NCBI RefSeq assembly: GCF_004117935.1
Contig: NZ_SDOY01000112.1
Span: forward strand, 62,001-126,000
DNA length: 64,000 nt
Source of the DNA: Streptomyces roseicoloratus
GTDB lineage: Bacteria; Actinomycetota; Actinomycetes; Streptomycetales; Streptomycetaceae
Reading direction: 5' to 3'
Shown here: in pieces, positions 16,969 to 25,026 of the stretch
How positions within the stretch are numbered: position 1 is the first letter of the stretch
How the letters are laid out: every line of letters starts with the position of its first letter
The notes under the pieces: model-generated
Told to the model about the DNA's origin: nothing
Databases searched by the model: none
The model's input: the letters and a program-made list of their open reading frames with translations, nothing else
Program-made: the position numbers and the translations under genes

Positions 16969-17657
16969 TGGGCGCGCAGCGGGAGCCCGGCAGGGACGTC
17001 GTGGCGGCGGAGGCCCTCGCACGGGGTGCCGTCGTACGCGATGCCGTTACCCCGGACGCCGTCGCGCCGATCGGTGTCGGCCTGATCTGGGCGCAGGCCG
17101 TCGACGGCGTGATCGGCGCCGCGAACACCATCCCGTGGCGCCTGCCCGAGGACATGGCCCACTTCAAGGCCACCACGCTCGGCCGGCCCGTGATCATGGG
17201 GCGCAGGACCTGGGACTCGCTGCCCGCACGGTTCCGCCCGCTGCCCGGTCGGCGCAACATCGTGGTGACGCGTGATCCCGAGTGGGCGGCGGAGGGCGCC
17301 GAGCGCGCCGGATCCGTCCCCGAGGCGCTCGCACTCGTCGCGGAGCCCGCGACCACCGGTGCGTCGGCCGCCGCCGCGGACGTCCCGGCCGGCGCCGGAC
17401 CCGCGGTGTGGGTGATGGGCGGCGGCGAGATCTACCGCGCCGCCCTGCCGTACGCCACGACGGTCTCGGTGACCGAGATCGACACGACCGTGGAGGGCGG
17501 CGACACGTACGCCCCGGCCCTCGACCCGACGACGTGGACGGTCACCGAGGAGAAGGCCTCGGACGCCGGCACCGGGACGGGCACCGGCGCGGGCCCGGGC
17601 TGGGCCACGTCGACGACCGGCCTGCGCTACCGCATCCGGACCTTCGTCCGCGGCTGA
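16968..17657 (+). CDS. folA: dihydrofolate reductase
   Basis: This 229-residue DHFR has GLIWAQAVDGVIGAANTIPW, LPEDMAHFK, VIMGRRTWDSL, a nucleotide-binding GRRNIVVTRD and the WVMGGGEIYRAALP block near residue 148. It reduces dihydrofolate made by ThyA. It carries an N-terminal extension of about 35 residues before the conserved first strand and an Ala/Gly/Thr-rich insert near the C-terminus. The ATG at 16968 is taken because of the coupling to thyA, although an internal start would remove the non-conserved extension. Confidence 0.95.
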   Translation: MGAQREPGRDVVAAEALARGAVVRDAVTPDAVAPIGVGLIWAQAVDGVIGAANTIPWRLPEDMAHFKATTLGRPVIMGRRTWDSLPARFRPLPGRRNIVVTRDPEWAAEGAERAGSVPEALALVAEPATTGASAAAADVPAGAGPAVWVMGGGEIYRAALPYATTVSVTEIDTTVEGGDTYAPALDPTTWTVTEEKASDAGTGTGTGAGPGWATSTTGLRYRIRTFVRG

Positions 17658-17711
17658 GAAACGGGGCGGCCGAGCCGTCCCCCGGCTCGTTCCCGGGCCG
17701 GCACCCGCGCG

Positions 17712-18074
17712 TCAGTCGTGCCAGGGCTCGCCCGTCACCTGGTGGTCGGCGTGGCTGATGGCCTCCACGACCAGGCGCTTCATGTGGCCGTCCGGCAGCG
17801 AGTAGACCACCCGGCGGCCCTCCTTCCTCGACTCCACGAGCCCGCCGAGCCGCAGCTTGGCCAGGTGCTGGCTGACGGCGGGCCGGGCCGCGCCGACCGT
17901 CTCCGCGAGTGCGCTGACGTCCGACTCGGCGCGCGACAGCAGCCACACCAGGTGGAGGCGGGTGGGATCGGCGAGCAGCGAGAAGACGCGGGCGGCCGCG
18001 TCGAGTTCGCGGGCGCCGGGGGTGCGCTGATGCGCACCGGGGGTCGCGTCAGGGGTGCCGTCGCGTGGGGCCAT
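17712..18074 (-). CDS. ArsR-family winged-helix regulator
   Basis: This 120-residue protein has the ArsR core: LADPTRLHLVWLLSRAE, the recognition helix in GAARPAVSQHLAKLRLGGL (about 64-82) and the wing RKEGRRVVYSL. No metal-binding ELCVCDL-type cysteines are present in the HTH, so it is probably not a classical metal sensor; the His-rich HADHQVTGEPWHD tail is the only candidate ligand cluster. The ATG at 18074 is chosen because upstream in-frame sequence is low-complexity and unconserved. It is convergent with folA and divergent from the hydrolase at 18236. Confidence 0.88.
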   Translation of the reverse strand: MAPRDGTPDATPGAHQRTPGARELDAAARVFSLLADPTRLHLVWLLSRAESDVSALAETVGAARPAVSQHLAKLRLGGLVESRKEGRRVVYSLPDGHMKRLVVEAISHADHQVTGEPWHD

Positions 18075-18235
18075 GGGGGAATCGTAGGCACATCCCGCCG
18101 GGCGCCCGGACCGACCGGGTCGATCCGCCGGGATCGGACGCGCCGCGACGCGCACGCGCGGTCCGTGGCGGAGCGGCTGCCGCCCGCGAGACGGTGGCAC
18201 GGTCGTCGGGGCCGTCGTGCGGGTAGACACCTGAG

Positions 18236-19276
18236 GTGAACACGATCGTCGCCGCTTCGCGCATCGAGCGGCTCCTGGAGGACGGGGTCCGCGGGCAGGT
18301 GTATCCCGGGGCCGCGTGGGCCGTCGGTGACGCCGGCGGACCGCTGGCGGGCGGGGGCGTCGGCGCGCTCGCGCCCGGGGAGCCGCCCCTCCGGCCCGGC
18401 GACGCGCTGTTCGACCTCGCGAGCCTCACCAAGGTCGTCTCCGTGTGGCCGGTCGTCGGCACGCTCGTCGAGAGCGGCAAGCTCCGACTCGACGTACGGC
18501 TCGGCGAGTTCTGGCCCGAGGCCGCCCCGCACCCGGTGGGCGACGTCACGCCGCTCCAGCTGCTCACCCACACCGCCGGACTGCCGCTGCGCGCCAACCT
18601 CCGCGCCCTGTACGGGACGGATCCGCAGGACGTACGGGACGGGGTGCTGCGCGAGCGGCTGCGGCGGCGGCCGGGTGAGGCGGTGGAGTACACCGACCGG
18701 GCCGCGCTCGTCCTCGGCTATCTCTCCGAGTTCCTGACCGGACGCCCCCTGCGCGAGCTGGCCGCGACCCGGGTGTGGGAGCCGCTGGGCATGACGGAGA
18801 CGCGGTACGGGCCGCTGCCCGCGCCGCTGGCCCGGCGGACGGCGCCGACCGAGTACGACGAGGAGACCGGCGCCCATCTGCGCGGCACCGTGCACGACTT
18901 CTCCACCCGGCTGCTCGGCGGCGCGTGCGGCATCGCCGGGACCTTCTCCACCGCCGGCGACCTGGGGCGCTTCCTGCGGCAGGTGCTCGACCCGGTCCGG
19001 CCGCCGTTCGGCGCCGGGTGGGTGGCCGCGTCGCTGCGCGTACGGACCGGTGAACTCGTGCCGGCCCGGGGCCTGTTCTGGCACCTCGCCCCGGGCACCT
19101 CGGCCCGCGACGACGTCTGGGTGCACTACGGCTTCACCGGCACCGGCATGTGGGTCAGCCCCGCGCGCGGGCGTTGGGCCGTCCTGCTCACCAACAAGCT
19201 CTACTTCTCCCGTGCGACGGGCCCGGTGACCGCCGTCCGCGACGCCTTCCGCGAGGCCGTGTTCCCGCCCCGCTGA
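18236..19276 (+). CDS. serine hydrolase, beta-lactamase/EstB fold
   Basis: This 346-residue protein is of the class-C beta-lactamase/D-alanyl-D-alanine-carboxypeptidase fold. The SxxK nucleophile motif is SLTK (about residues 63-66) and the YxN-like position reads YTD (about 152-154). LGMTETRYGPLP and the late HYGFTGTGMWVSP strand are typical of esterase-like members. There is no clear signal peptide, so it may act in the cytoplasm as an esterase or peptidase. The start is GTG at 18236 with a weak ribosome site. The ArsR gene is divergent 161 bp away. Confidence 0.8.
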   Translation: MNTIVAASRIERLLEDGVRGQVYPGAAWAVGDAGGPLAGGGVGALAPGEPPLRPGDALFDLASLTKVVSVWPVVGTLVESGKLRLDVRLGEFWPEAAPHPVGDVTPLQLLTHTAGLPLRANLRALYGTDPQDVRDGVLRERLRRRPGEAVEYTDRAALVLGYLSEFLTGRPLRELAATRVWEPLGMTETRYGPLPAPLARRTAPTEYDEETGAHLRGTVHDFSTRLLGGACGIAGTFSTAGDLGRFLRQVLDPVRPPFGAGWVAASLRVRTGELVPARGLFWHLAPGTSARDDVWVHYGFTGTGMWVSPARGRWAVLLTNKLYFSRATGPVTAVRDAFREAVFPPR

Positions 19277-19359
19277 CCACCGATGACGGACAGTGACGAC
19301 GGTGACCGGATCAGGCCGGAATCGTTGCACGCCGTAAACGATCACGCGGAGGTGTGGCG

Positions 19360-20466
19360 GTGGGAGATCAGCGGACGGCGTTGATGACGGGGGCCGGGAC
19401 CGGGGCGGGGGCCGGGACCGGGGCAGCCGGAGAACCCGGGGACGCGGTCGAGGCGCCGGGATCGACCCCGGCCTCCGGAGCAGCTGCGGCCCCGGAGGCA
19501 ACGGCGGCCCCCGGAGCAACGGCGGCTGCCGGAGCAGCTGTGGCCGCCGGAACGGCCGTGGCCTCCGGGGCGCCCGCGGCGCTCCTCCTCGGCGAGCCCT
19601 CCGGCGTACGCCGGGCGGCCGGCGAACTGGCCGACGGGCTCGCGGTGGTGCACGGCTTCGCGAACTTCTACGCCCTGACCGCCCGTCCCGATCCCGACGT
19701 CCTCGCACGGGTCGACCGGCTGAAAGGCCGGCCGGAGGGGCGGACCGGCAGCGTGACCACGGTGCCGTCACTGGTTCCCGGCCTCTTCGACTGGACCCTG
19801 CTCCCCGCCGAACTGCCCCGCAGACAGGTGTGGTCGCTGATGGAGGAGCTGTACGAGCTCGGGCCGTTCGGCTTCCGGGGGCCGGCAGCCGGCCGGCTGC
19901 CGGGGCATCTGACGGCGGTGGGCGACGGCGTGCGGACCGTGCAGGTCGTCGCGCCCGGCCGGCACTGCCCGTCGAACGAGTTCCTGGCCGCGGCCCTCGA
20001 ACGCCTCCACTCCGGGGCCGCGCCCCACGCCGGGCCCGCCACCGGCCCTCACGCCGGGCCTCACGCCGGACCTCACGCAGGGCCTCCCGCCGCCGGCAGC
20101 GGCGGCTACCTGCTCGTCACCTCCGCCAACCGCTCCCGCGAGCTGCCCCACTGGCGCGGGGACGGCGCGGTACGGGACTTCGGGCGCGAGCCCGGCGTGC
20201 GGATCCTCGCGCATCAAGACGACGAGGCCGCGCGGCGGCGGTACCCGTTCCACGCGCCCGTGTCGGTGAGCGTCGTGTCCTTCCACCGTGCCGCCGGGCA
20301 CGGCCGGTCGGGGCTGCCCGCGCTGACGCTGGAGCGGCCCGGCTCGCTCTCGGCCGAGCACATCCGGTCCGTGGCCGCGAACCACGGCTTCTCGCTCGTC
20401 CTCGCCCCGGCTGCCGCCGGTCCGGCGCCCGGTCCGCGCGTCTATCTGCCGCCCGTGCGCCGGTAG
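19360..20466 (+). CDS. Sua5/YciO/YrdC-domain-like protein with Ala/Gly-rich N-terminus
   Basis: This is a roughly 368-residue protein. Residues 1-75 are an Ala/Gly/Pro-rich, compositionally biased head. From about 85 the sequence resembles the YrdC fold: FANFYALTARPD, the short VDRLKGRP, FDWTLLP, CPSNEFLA and the hallmark LVTSANRSREL (about 248). YrdC/Sua5 proteins make threonylcarbamoyl-AMP for tRNA t6A; this copy is divergent, so a paralogous role is likely. GTG at 19360 is preferred over 19354 because GGAGG (19348-19352) then lies 7 nt upstream. A GPHAGPHAG repeat occurs near residues 225-240. The 3' end overlaps the convergent TetR gene by 25 bp. Confidence 0.6.
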   Translation: MGDQRTALMTGAGTGAGAGTGAAGEPGDAVEAPGSTPASGAAAAPEATAAPGATAAAGAAVAAGTAVASGAPAALLLGEPSGVRRAAGELADGLAVVHGFANFYALTARPDPDVLARVDRLKGRPEGRTGSVTTVPSLVPGLFDWTLLPAELPRRQVWSLMEELYELGPFGFRGPAAGRLPGHLTAVGDGVRTVQVVAPGRHCPSNEFLAAALERLHSGAAPHAGPATGPHAGPHAGPHAGPPAAGSGGYLLVTSANRSRELPHWRGDGAVRDFGREPGVRILAHQDDEAARRRYPFHAPVSVSVVSFHRAAGHGRSGLPALTLERPGSLSAEHIRSVAANHGFSLVLAPAAAGPAPGPRVYLPPVRR

Positions 20467-21146
20467 CCGTAGGCGCGCAGGAAGGCCGCGACGCCGCCGC
20501 GCAGCAGGCGCTCGGTCTCGGCCCCGGGGAGCGGCACGACGCCGTAGTGGGAGCGCTGGAGGACGGTGGCCGAGGTGAGGGCCAGGAAGTGGCCGCTCGC
20601 CAGCGGGGCGTCGCCGTGCAGGTCGAGGAGGCCGCCGTCGGCGAGCGCGGTGAAGGCGGCGGTGAGCGCGGCGGCGACCGGTGCCGGTCCCGCGTCCTGC
20701 CAGGCCGCGCGGACCTCGGCGGGGACGTGGTCGGCCTCGGCGGAGAGGTGGCGGACCAGGGCGAAGTGGTCCGGGTATGCGGCGATGAGGTCGGTGAACG
20801 CGCGGGCGAGGGCGACCAGATCGCGTTCGAGCGCGTCGGGGTGGGGCAGCCGCTCGGGGTCCACGAGGGCGTTCAGGCGGGCGAGTTGGGCGTCCCGTAC
20901 CTGCTGGGACGTCCAGGTGACGACCGTCTGGAAGAGCTGGGCCTTGCCGCCCGGGAAGTGGTTGTAGAGCGTGCGCGTCGAGACGCCTGCGGCGGCGGCC
21001 AGCGCGTCGACGGAGGCGCGCGCGTAGCCCTCGCGGCCGAAGGTCGCGCAGGCCGCGCGAACCATCGCCATCTGTTTCTCCCGCTTGCGGGGCGGGACTT
21101 CGCTCCGGGCCGGCTCCGTCCAGGCGTCGTCGGTGCTGCTGCTCAT
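20442..21146 (-). CDS. TetR-family repressor of the flavin reductase/MFS pair
   Basis: This 234-residue protein has a TetR HTH (ARASVDALAAAAGVSTRTLYNHFPGG, quoted in parts: VDALAAAAGVSTRTLYNHF at about 44-62) and a C-terminal ligand domain of the TetR_C type. The ATG at 21146 is chosen because sequence upstream in this frame runs through the operator region. It is divergent from the NADPH-FMN reductase and MFS genes. Two near-identical palindromes lie between the starts, which supports repression of both the divergent operon and itself. Confidence 0.88.
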   Translation of the reverse strand: MSSSTDDAWTEPARSEVPPRKREKQMAMVRAACATFGREGYARASVDALAAAAGVSTRTLYNHFPGGKAQLFQTVVTWTSQQVRDAQLARLNALVDPERLPHPDALERDLVALARAFTDLIAAYPDHFALVRHLSAEADHVPAEVRAAWQDAGPAPVAAALTAAFTALADGGLLDLHGDAPLASGHFLALTSATVLQRSHYGVVPLPGAETERLLRGGVAAFLRAYGYRRTGGR

Positions 21147-21178
21147 GACAGCACTGTACCCACGCCCACCCGACCACG

Positions 21179-21215
21179 TACAACGCACGTTGCACTTTTT
21201 ACAACGAGCGTTGTA
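21179..21215. promoter_or_regulatory. tandem TetR operators
   Basis: Two dyads share the same half-site: TACAACG-N2-CGTTGCA (21179-21194, one mismatch) and the perfect TACAACG-N2-CGTTGTA (21200-21215). Their centres are 21 bp apart, two helical turns. A possible -35 (TTGCAC, 21190-21195) and -10 (TACCTT, 21214-21219) for the rightward operon overlap them, so binding should block transcription. Confidence 0.75.
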
Positions 21216-21273
21216 CCTTCCTGGTGTGCCGGACGCAGAAGGTGCCCGGCCGACTCGTCGAGGGGGAACAGTC

Positions 21274-21921
21274 ATGTCCGGAACCACTGCGACCACGGCA
21301 ACGGCGACGACCACCGCGGCCACCGCCGCGACGCACGCGCCGCTCCGCGTCGTCGTCCTGGTCGGCAGCGTCCGCGACGGCAGCACGGCGCCTGCCATCG
21401 CCGCCTGGTTCACCGGCGTCGCGGAGCAGTACGGCGGCCTGGAGCTCGACGTGCTCGACCTCGCCGGGGTCGACCTGCCGCTGGCCATGCCCGCCTGGGG
21501 CGGACTGCCGAGCGACCGTGCGACGGCCGCGCTCGACGGGGTCACGCCGCGGCTCGCCGCCGCCGACGCCTTCGTGGTCGTCACGCCCGAGTACAACCAC
21601 AGCTTCCCGGCCGCCCTGAAGAACGTCATCGACTGGCACCGGCCCGAATGGCCGGCCAAGCCGGTCGGCTTCGTCTCGTACGGCGGGATAGGCGGCGGAC
21701 TGCGGGCCGTCGAGCAGCTCCGGCTGGTCTTCGCCGAGATGCACGCCACCACCGTGCGCGACTCGGTGAGCCTGCACGGACCGTGGTCGGCGTTCGGCGA
21801 GGACGGCGCGCCGCGCGACGCGGCGGTCACGGAGGGCGCCGCCAAGGGCATGCTCGGCCAGCTCGTCTGGTGGGGACGGGCGCTGCGTACCGCCCGGGCC
21901 GCCCTGCCGTACCAGGCCTGA
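21274..21921 (+). CDS. NADPH-dependent FMN reductase / NAD(P)H-quinone-type flavoprotein
   Basis: This 215-residue flavodoxin-fold protein has the FMN phosphate loop LVGSVRDGS (about residues 28-36) and the PEYNHSFPAALKNVIDW signature (about 110-126) of the SsuE/NQR-like FMN reductase family. The first 22 residues are Ala/Thr-rich. AGGGGG lies 8 nt before the ATG. The gene is followed 13 bp later by a drug exporter and is likely co-transcribed with it under the TetR repressor. A role in reducing a quinone-like or nitro compound recognised by the system is inferred. Confidence 0.88.
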   Translation: MSGTTATTATATTTAATAATHAPLRVVVLVGSVRDGSTAPAIAAWFTGVAEQYGGLELDVLDLAGVDLPLAMPAWGGLPSDRATAALDGVTPRLAAADAFVVVTPEYNHSFPAALKNVIDWHRPEWPAKPVGFVSYGGIGGGLRAVEQLRLVFAEMHATTVRDSVSLHGPWSAFGEDGAPRDAAVTEGAAKGMLGQLVWWGRALRTARAALPYQA

Positions 21922-21934
21922 GGGGGACCCGGTC

Positions 21935-23377
21935 ATGAGCAGGACGGACGTACGTGCCGGAACCTCCGCTTCCCCGGCCGCGGCTCCCACCGCGGCCCCC
22001 ACCGCCGGGACGCCGCTCGACCGGGTGCTCGTCGTCACCATCCTGGGCTCCGTCATGGCCGTCCTGGACATGACGATCGTCAACGTGGCCCTGCGCAGCC
22101 TTTCCGAGGCCTTCCTCGCCCCGCTGGAGACCATCCAGTGGACCGCCACCGCCTACACCCTCGCGCTCGCCGCCGTCATCCCGACCGCCGCCTGGGCCAT
22201 GGGCCGCATCGGCGCCAGGCGCACGTACCTCACCGCGCTCCTCCTCTTCACCCTCGGCTCGCTGCTCGCCGCACTCGCCTGGGACGCGGGCAGTCTGATC
22301 GCCTTCCGCGCCGTCCAGGGACTCGGCGGCGGACTGCTCATGCCGGTCGGCATGACGATGGTGATGAGGGCCGCCGACCCCGCCCGGATGGGACGGGCGA
22401 TGGCACTGGGCGGACTGCCCGTCCTGGTGGGTCCGGTGCTCGGTCCCACCCTCGGCGGCTGGCTCGTCGACGTCGCCTCCTGGCACTGGATCTTCCTGGT
22501 CAACCTGCCGCTGGGCATGGTGGCCCTGGTGCTCGCCGGGCGGCTGCTGCGTCCCGACGCGCCGCGCGCCGGCGCCCCGGCGCCCTGCCTGGACGTCCCC
22601 GGGCTGCTGATGCTCTCCCCCGGCCTCGCCCTGCTCCTGTACGGACTCGCGCGCGGCGGCGAGGGCGGCCCGGCCGCCGGCGGGTTCACCGCGCCCGGCG
22701 CCCTGCTGCCCGCGGCGGCCGGAGTGCTCCTCGTCGCGGGCTTCGTACGGCGCGCCCTGACGGCGCGTGAGCCGCTGCTCGACCTGCGGCTGCTCCGCGA
22801 CCGCACGTTCGCGGCCGGGATCGGCACCCTCGCGCTGTTCGCCTGCGGCTACTTCGGCTCGATGCTGCTCGGTCCGGTGTACTGGCAGGCGGCCCGCGGG
22901 TTCAGCGCGGGAACGGCCGGACTCCTCGCGGCCCCGATCGGGATCGCCGTCGGCGGGACGATGCAGATCGCCGCCCGCCGCGTCGACACCTCCTCGCCGC
23001 GGCGTCTGGTCCCGGCGGGCGCCGCCCTCGCCGCCTTCGGCATGGGACTCTCGGCCCTGCAGACCGGTGTCGAGGGCGTGGCGGTCTGGCGGGTGGTCGG
23101 CGCGGCGCTGGTGATGGGTGTCGGCGCGGGCATGGTCATGATGCCGACCATGACCACCGCGAGCCGGAACCTGCCGAAGGAGCGGATGGCGGCGGCGAGC
23201 ACCGCGCTGAGCATCACCTCGCAGCTCGGCGCGTCGGTGGGCACGGCGCTGTGCTCGGTGGTCCTCGGCGCGGCGGGCACCGACCCGGCCGGCTTCCGGA
23301 TCACGTACGCGGTCGCGGCGGCGCTGCCGGCCCTGGCGCTCGTACCCGCGCTGTTCCTCCCGGGCCGCCGGCCCTGA
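21935..23377 (+). CDS. DHA2-family (EmrB/QacA) drug:H+ antiporter
   Basis: This 480-residue, roughly 14-helix MFS protein has the motif VMAVLDMTIVNVALR in TM1 (about 37-51), WTATAYTLALAAVIP, and motif C-like GPVLGPTLGGWLVD around 167-180. It should export hydrophobic drugs using the proton gradient. It starts 13 bp after the flavin reductase with AGGGGGA before the ATG. Co-regulation by the divergent TetR is expected. Confidence 0.9.
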   Translation: MSRTDVRAGTSASPAAAPTAAPTAGTPLDRVLVVTILGSVMAVLDMTIVNVALRSLSEAFLAPLETIQWTATAYTLALAAVIPTAAWAMGRIGARRTYLTALLLFTLGSLLAALAWDAGSLIAFRAVQGLGGGLLMPVGMTMVMRAADPARMGRAMALGGLPVLVGPVLGPTLGGWLVDVASWHWIFLVNLPLGMVALVLAGRLLRPDAPRAGAPAPCLDVPGLLMLSPGLALLLYGLARGGEGGPAAGGFTAPGALLPAAAGVLLVAGFVRRALTAREPLLDLRLLRDRTFAAGIGTLALFACGYFGSMLLGPVYWQAARGFSAGTAGLLAAPIGIAVGGTMQIAARRVDTSSPRRLVPAGAALAAFGMGLSALQTGVEGVAVWRVVGAALVMGVGAGMVMMPTMTTASRNLPKERMAAASTALSITSQLGASVGTALCSVVLGAAGTDPAGFRITYAVAAALPALALVPALFLPGRRP

Positions 23378-23434
23378 ACGCCGCCCGGACGCCCCGAGTC
23401 CGGGCCGTCTCGGCCGGATCTCGGCCGACCCGCG

Positions 23435-23788
23435 TCAGCGCGCCCCCGCGAGGGTGACGCCCAGCCACACCGCGCCGAGTCCGGCCGCGACGCTCCCGAG
23501 GACGTTGGCCGCCGCGTAGCCGCGCGCGCCGGTCTCGTACAGCTTCAGCGTCTCGTACGAGAACGTCGAGTACGTGGTGAGCGCACCGCACAGACCGGTG
23601 CCGAGGAGCAGCCCCGCGCGGGTGGAGGCGACGCCGGTGAGCAGGCCGAGGACGAACGAGCCGACGACGTTCACCGTGAACGTGCCCCAGGGGAAGACGG
23701 AGTCGTGGCGGGCCTGGACGGCGCGGTCGGTGAGGTAGCGCAGCGGCGCGCCGACGGCGGCGCCCGCGACGACGAGCAGCCAGTTCAC
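23435..23788 (-). CDS. crcB: fluoride channel FluC/CrcB, second subunit
   Basis: This 117-residue, four-helix protein has [10 protein letters not shown], the pore motif [14 protein letters not shown] (about 37-50) and [15 protein letters not shown] (about 72-86) of Fluc channels, which export fluoride as antiparallel dimers. It starts with GTG at 23788, overlapping the DUF190 stop by 4 bp. Two different FluC genes in one operon suggest a heterodimeric channel. Confidence 0.92.
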   Translation of the reverse strand: MNWLLVVAGAAVGAPLRYLTDRAVQARHDSVFPWGTFTVNVVGSFVLGLLTGVASTRAGLLLGTGLCGALTTYSTFSYETLKLYETGARGYAAANVLGSVAAGLGAVWLGVTLAGAR

Positions 23789-24225
23789 CCCCGCGGCTCC
23801 CGGCCACCGCGAGCGGGCCCGTCGCCGTCGCCGCGCCCGTACCGGTCCGCGTCCGCGGCTCCGGGCCCGTCCGGACGCCGCGGCGGGGCGGCCGGCCCGT
23901 ACCGTACGACCTCGCAGGGGTCGAGCAGGACGAGTCCGCCGTCCGTGAGGAGCTCGTCCAGCTCCGGCAGGAAGGCCCGTACGCGCTCCTCCGTGTCCAC
24001 GACGAGGATCGCGACCGGCAGGTCGTCGCCGAGCGAGAGCAGCCGGGCGGTGTGCACGAGTGCGGAGGAGCCGAAGCCCTCGACGCCGTGGAAGACGGAG
24101 GCGCCGGCGAGCCCGGCGGCGTGCGCGCGGTGCACGATCTCGGTGGACAGCGGCCGGTGGTGCCAGGTGTCGTTCTCGCCGACGAGGACGGTCAGGCGCA
24201 GCGCGGGGCCCGAGAGGCGGGTCAT
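23785..24225 (-). CDS. DUF190 family protein
   Basis: This 146-residue protein matches DUF190: an N-terminal [18 protein letters not shown], a [15 protein letters not shown] segment (about 38-52) and [17 protein letters not shown]. The fold is PII-like (ferredoxin-like), suggesting a regulatory trimer. The last 40 residues are a Pro/Gly/Asp-rich tail. It overlaps both flanking crcB genes by 4 bp, so it should work with the fluoride channel, perhaps as a gating or sensing partner. No direct biochemical role can be read from sequence. Confidence 0.88.
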   Translation of the reverse strand: MTRLSGPALRLTVLVGENDTWHHRPLSTEIVHRAHAAGLAGASVFHGVEGFGSSALVHTARLLSLGDDLPVAILVVDTEERVRAFLPELDELLTDGGLVLLDPCEVVRYGPAAPPRRPDGPGAADADRYGRGDGDGPARGGREPRG

Positions 24226-24632
24226 GACGGTCTCCTTCCTCCGGCGGCCCGGGCCGCGACGACGCCCGCCCAGACGGCGGCGAGCGCGGCGACCGCGGTG
24301 CCGCCCAGGTAGAGCAGGGCACGCGGGGCGTCACCGCCGGCGAGCAGCCGCTGGATGTCGAGCGTGTACGTCGAGAAGGTGGTGAAGCCGCCGCAGACGC
24401 CGGTGCCGAGGAAGGGCCGCAGCAACGGGTGCGGCGGGGAGGCCGTCTCGGTCGCGAACACCATCAGCGCGCCGAGGAAGGCGCACCCGGCCGCGTTGAC
24501 GGTGAGGATCGTCCAGGGGAAGGCCCCGGCCGGGGTGGACCAGGCGAGGGTCGCCGCGTAACGGGCCGTGGCACCGAGTGCGCCGCCCGCGGCGACCGCC
24601 CCGACGACCGGTAGCTGCGCGCGGAGTCCCAT
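24222..24632 (-). CDS. crcB: fluoride channel FluC/CrcB, first subunit
   Basis: This 136-residue, four-helix FluC protein has [30 protein letters not shown] (about 39-56) and [15 protein letters not shown] (about 77-91). It is the first gene of a crcB-DUF190-crcB operon with 4-bp overlaps throughout. The Thr-Tyr pair after the TTFST motif is consistent with the Na+/F- polar track of the family. Confidence 0.93.
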   Translation of the reverse strand: MGLRAQLPVVGAVAAGGALGATARYAATLAWSTPAGAFPWTILTVNAAGCAFLGALMVFATETASPPHPLLRPFLGTGVCGGFTTFSTYTLDIQRLLAGGDAPRALLYLGGTAVAALAAVWAGVVAARAAGGRRPS

Positions 24633-24708
24633 GAGGCCAGATTAGGGCCGTGCGGCCGCCCACCCGGCGCGGGGCTCGGGACACGGGCGGGAGGAACGAG
24701 GCGCACAG

Positions 24709-24752
24709 GCACGGTCTCCGGCCTGGGGCATTAACCGGAGTCCGGCCCGTGC
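24709..24752. other. two-tier hairpin in the 24633-25026 intergenic region
   Basis: GCACGG (24709-24714) pairs with CCGTGC (24747-24752), and inside it CTCCGG (24716-24721) pairs with CCGGAG (24735-24740) around a 13-nt loop containing ATTAA. The remainder of this 394-bp gap (24633-25026) holds no gene I can support. The hairpin could be the leader of the crcB operon (minus strand), about 80 nt before its start, but it lacks the GATG/pseudoknot pattern of the fluoride riboswitch. Confidence 0.4.
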
Positions 24753-25026
24753 TGCCTCACGTTGATGTTCCGGGCGGGGCGTCGCACCGGTCAAAGCCCG
24801 TGCGGCGAGTCTGTCAGATCCCCCCACGGGGTATGACGGCCCCGGATCGGACCGGTGCGGGGCCGGTGCGGGGGCTCCGGAGAGGGGTTCCCGCCAGGGG
24901 GGTGTGGTCCGGCCACCACCAGGCGGCTCAGACGGGTGCCGGCTACACCTCCTCCTGGCGGCGCGGAGAGGAGACCGTGGAGGTGCAGCGGGAGGGAGCT
25001 GCACAACCCCCCATGGCAGGAGTGTC

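Noticed and set aside
24633..24760. Fluoride riboswitch upstream of the crcB operon
   Set aside because: The conserved GATG and pseudoknot elements are not found on the minus strand; only an unrelated hairpin is present.
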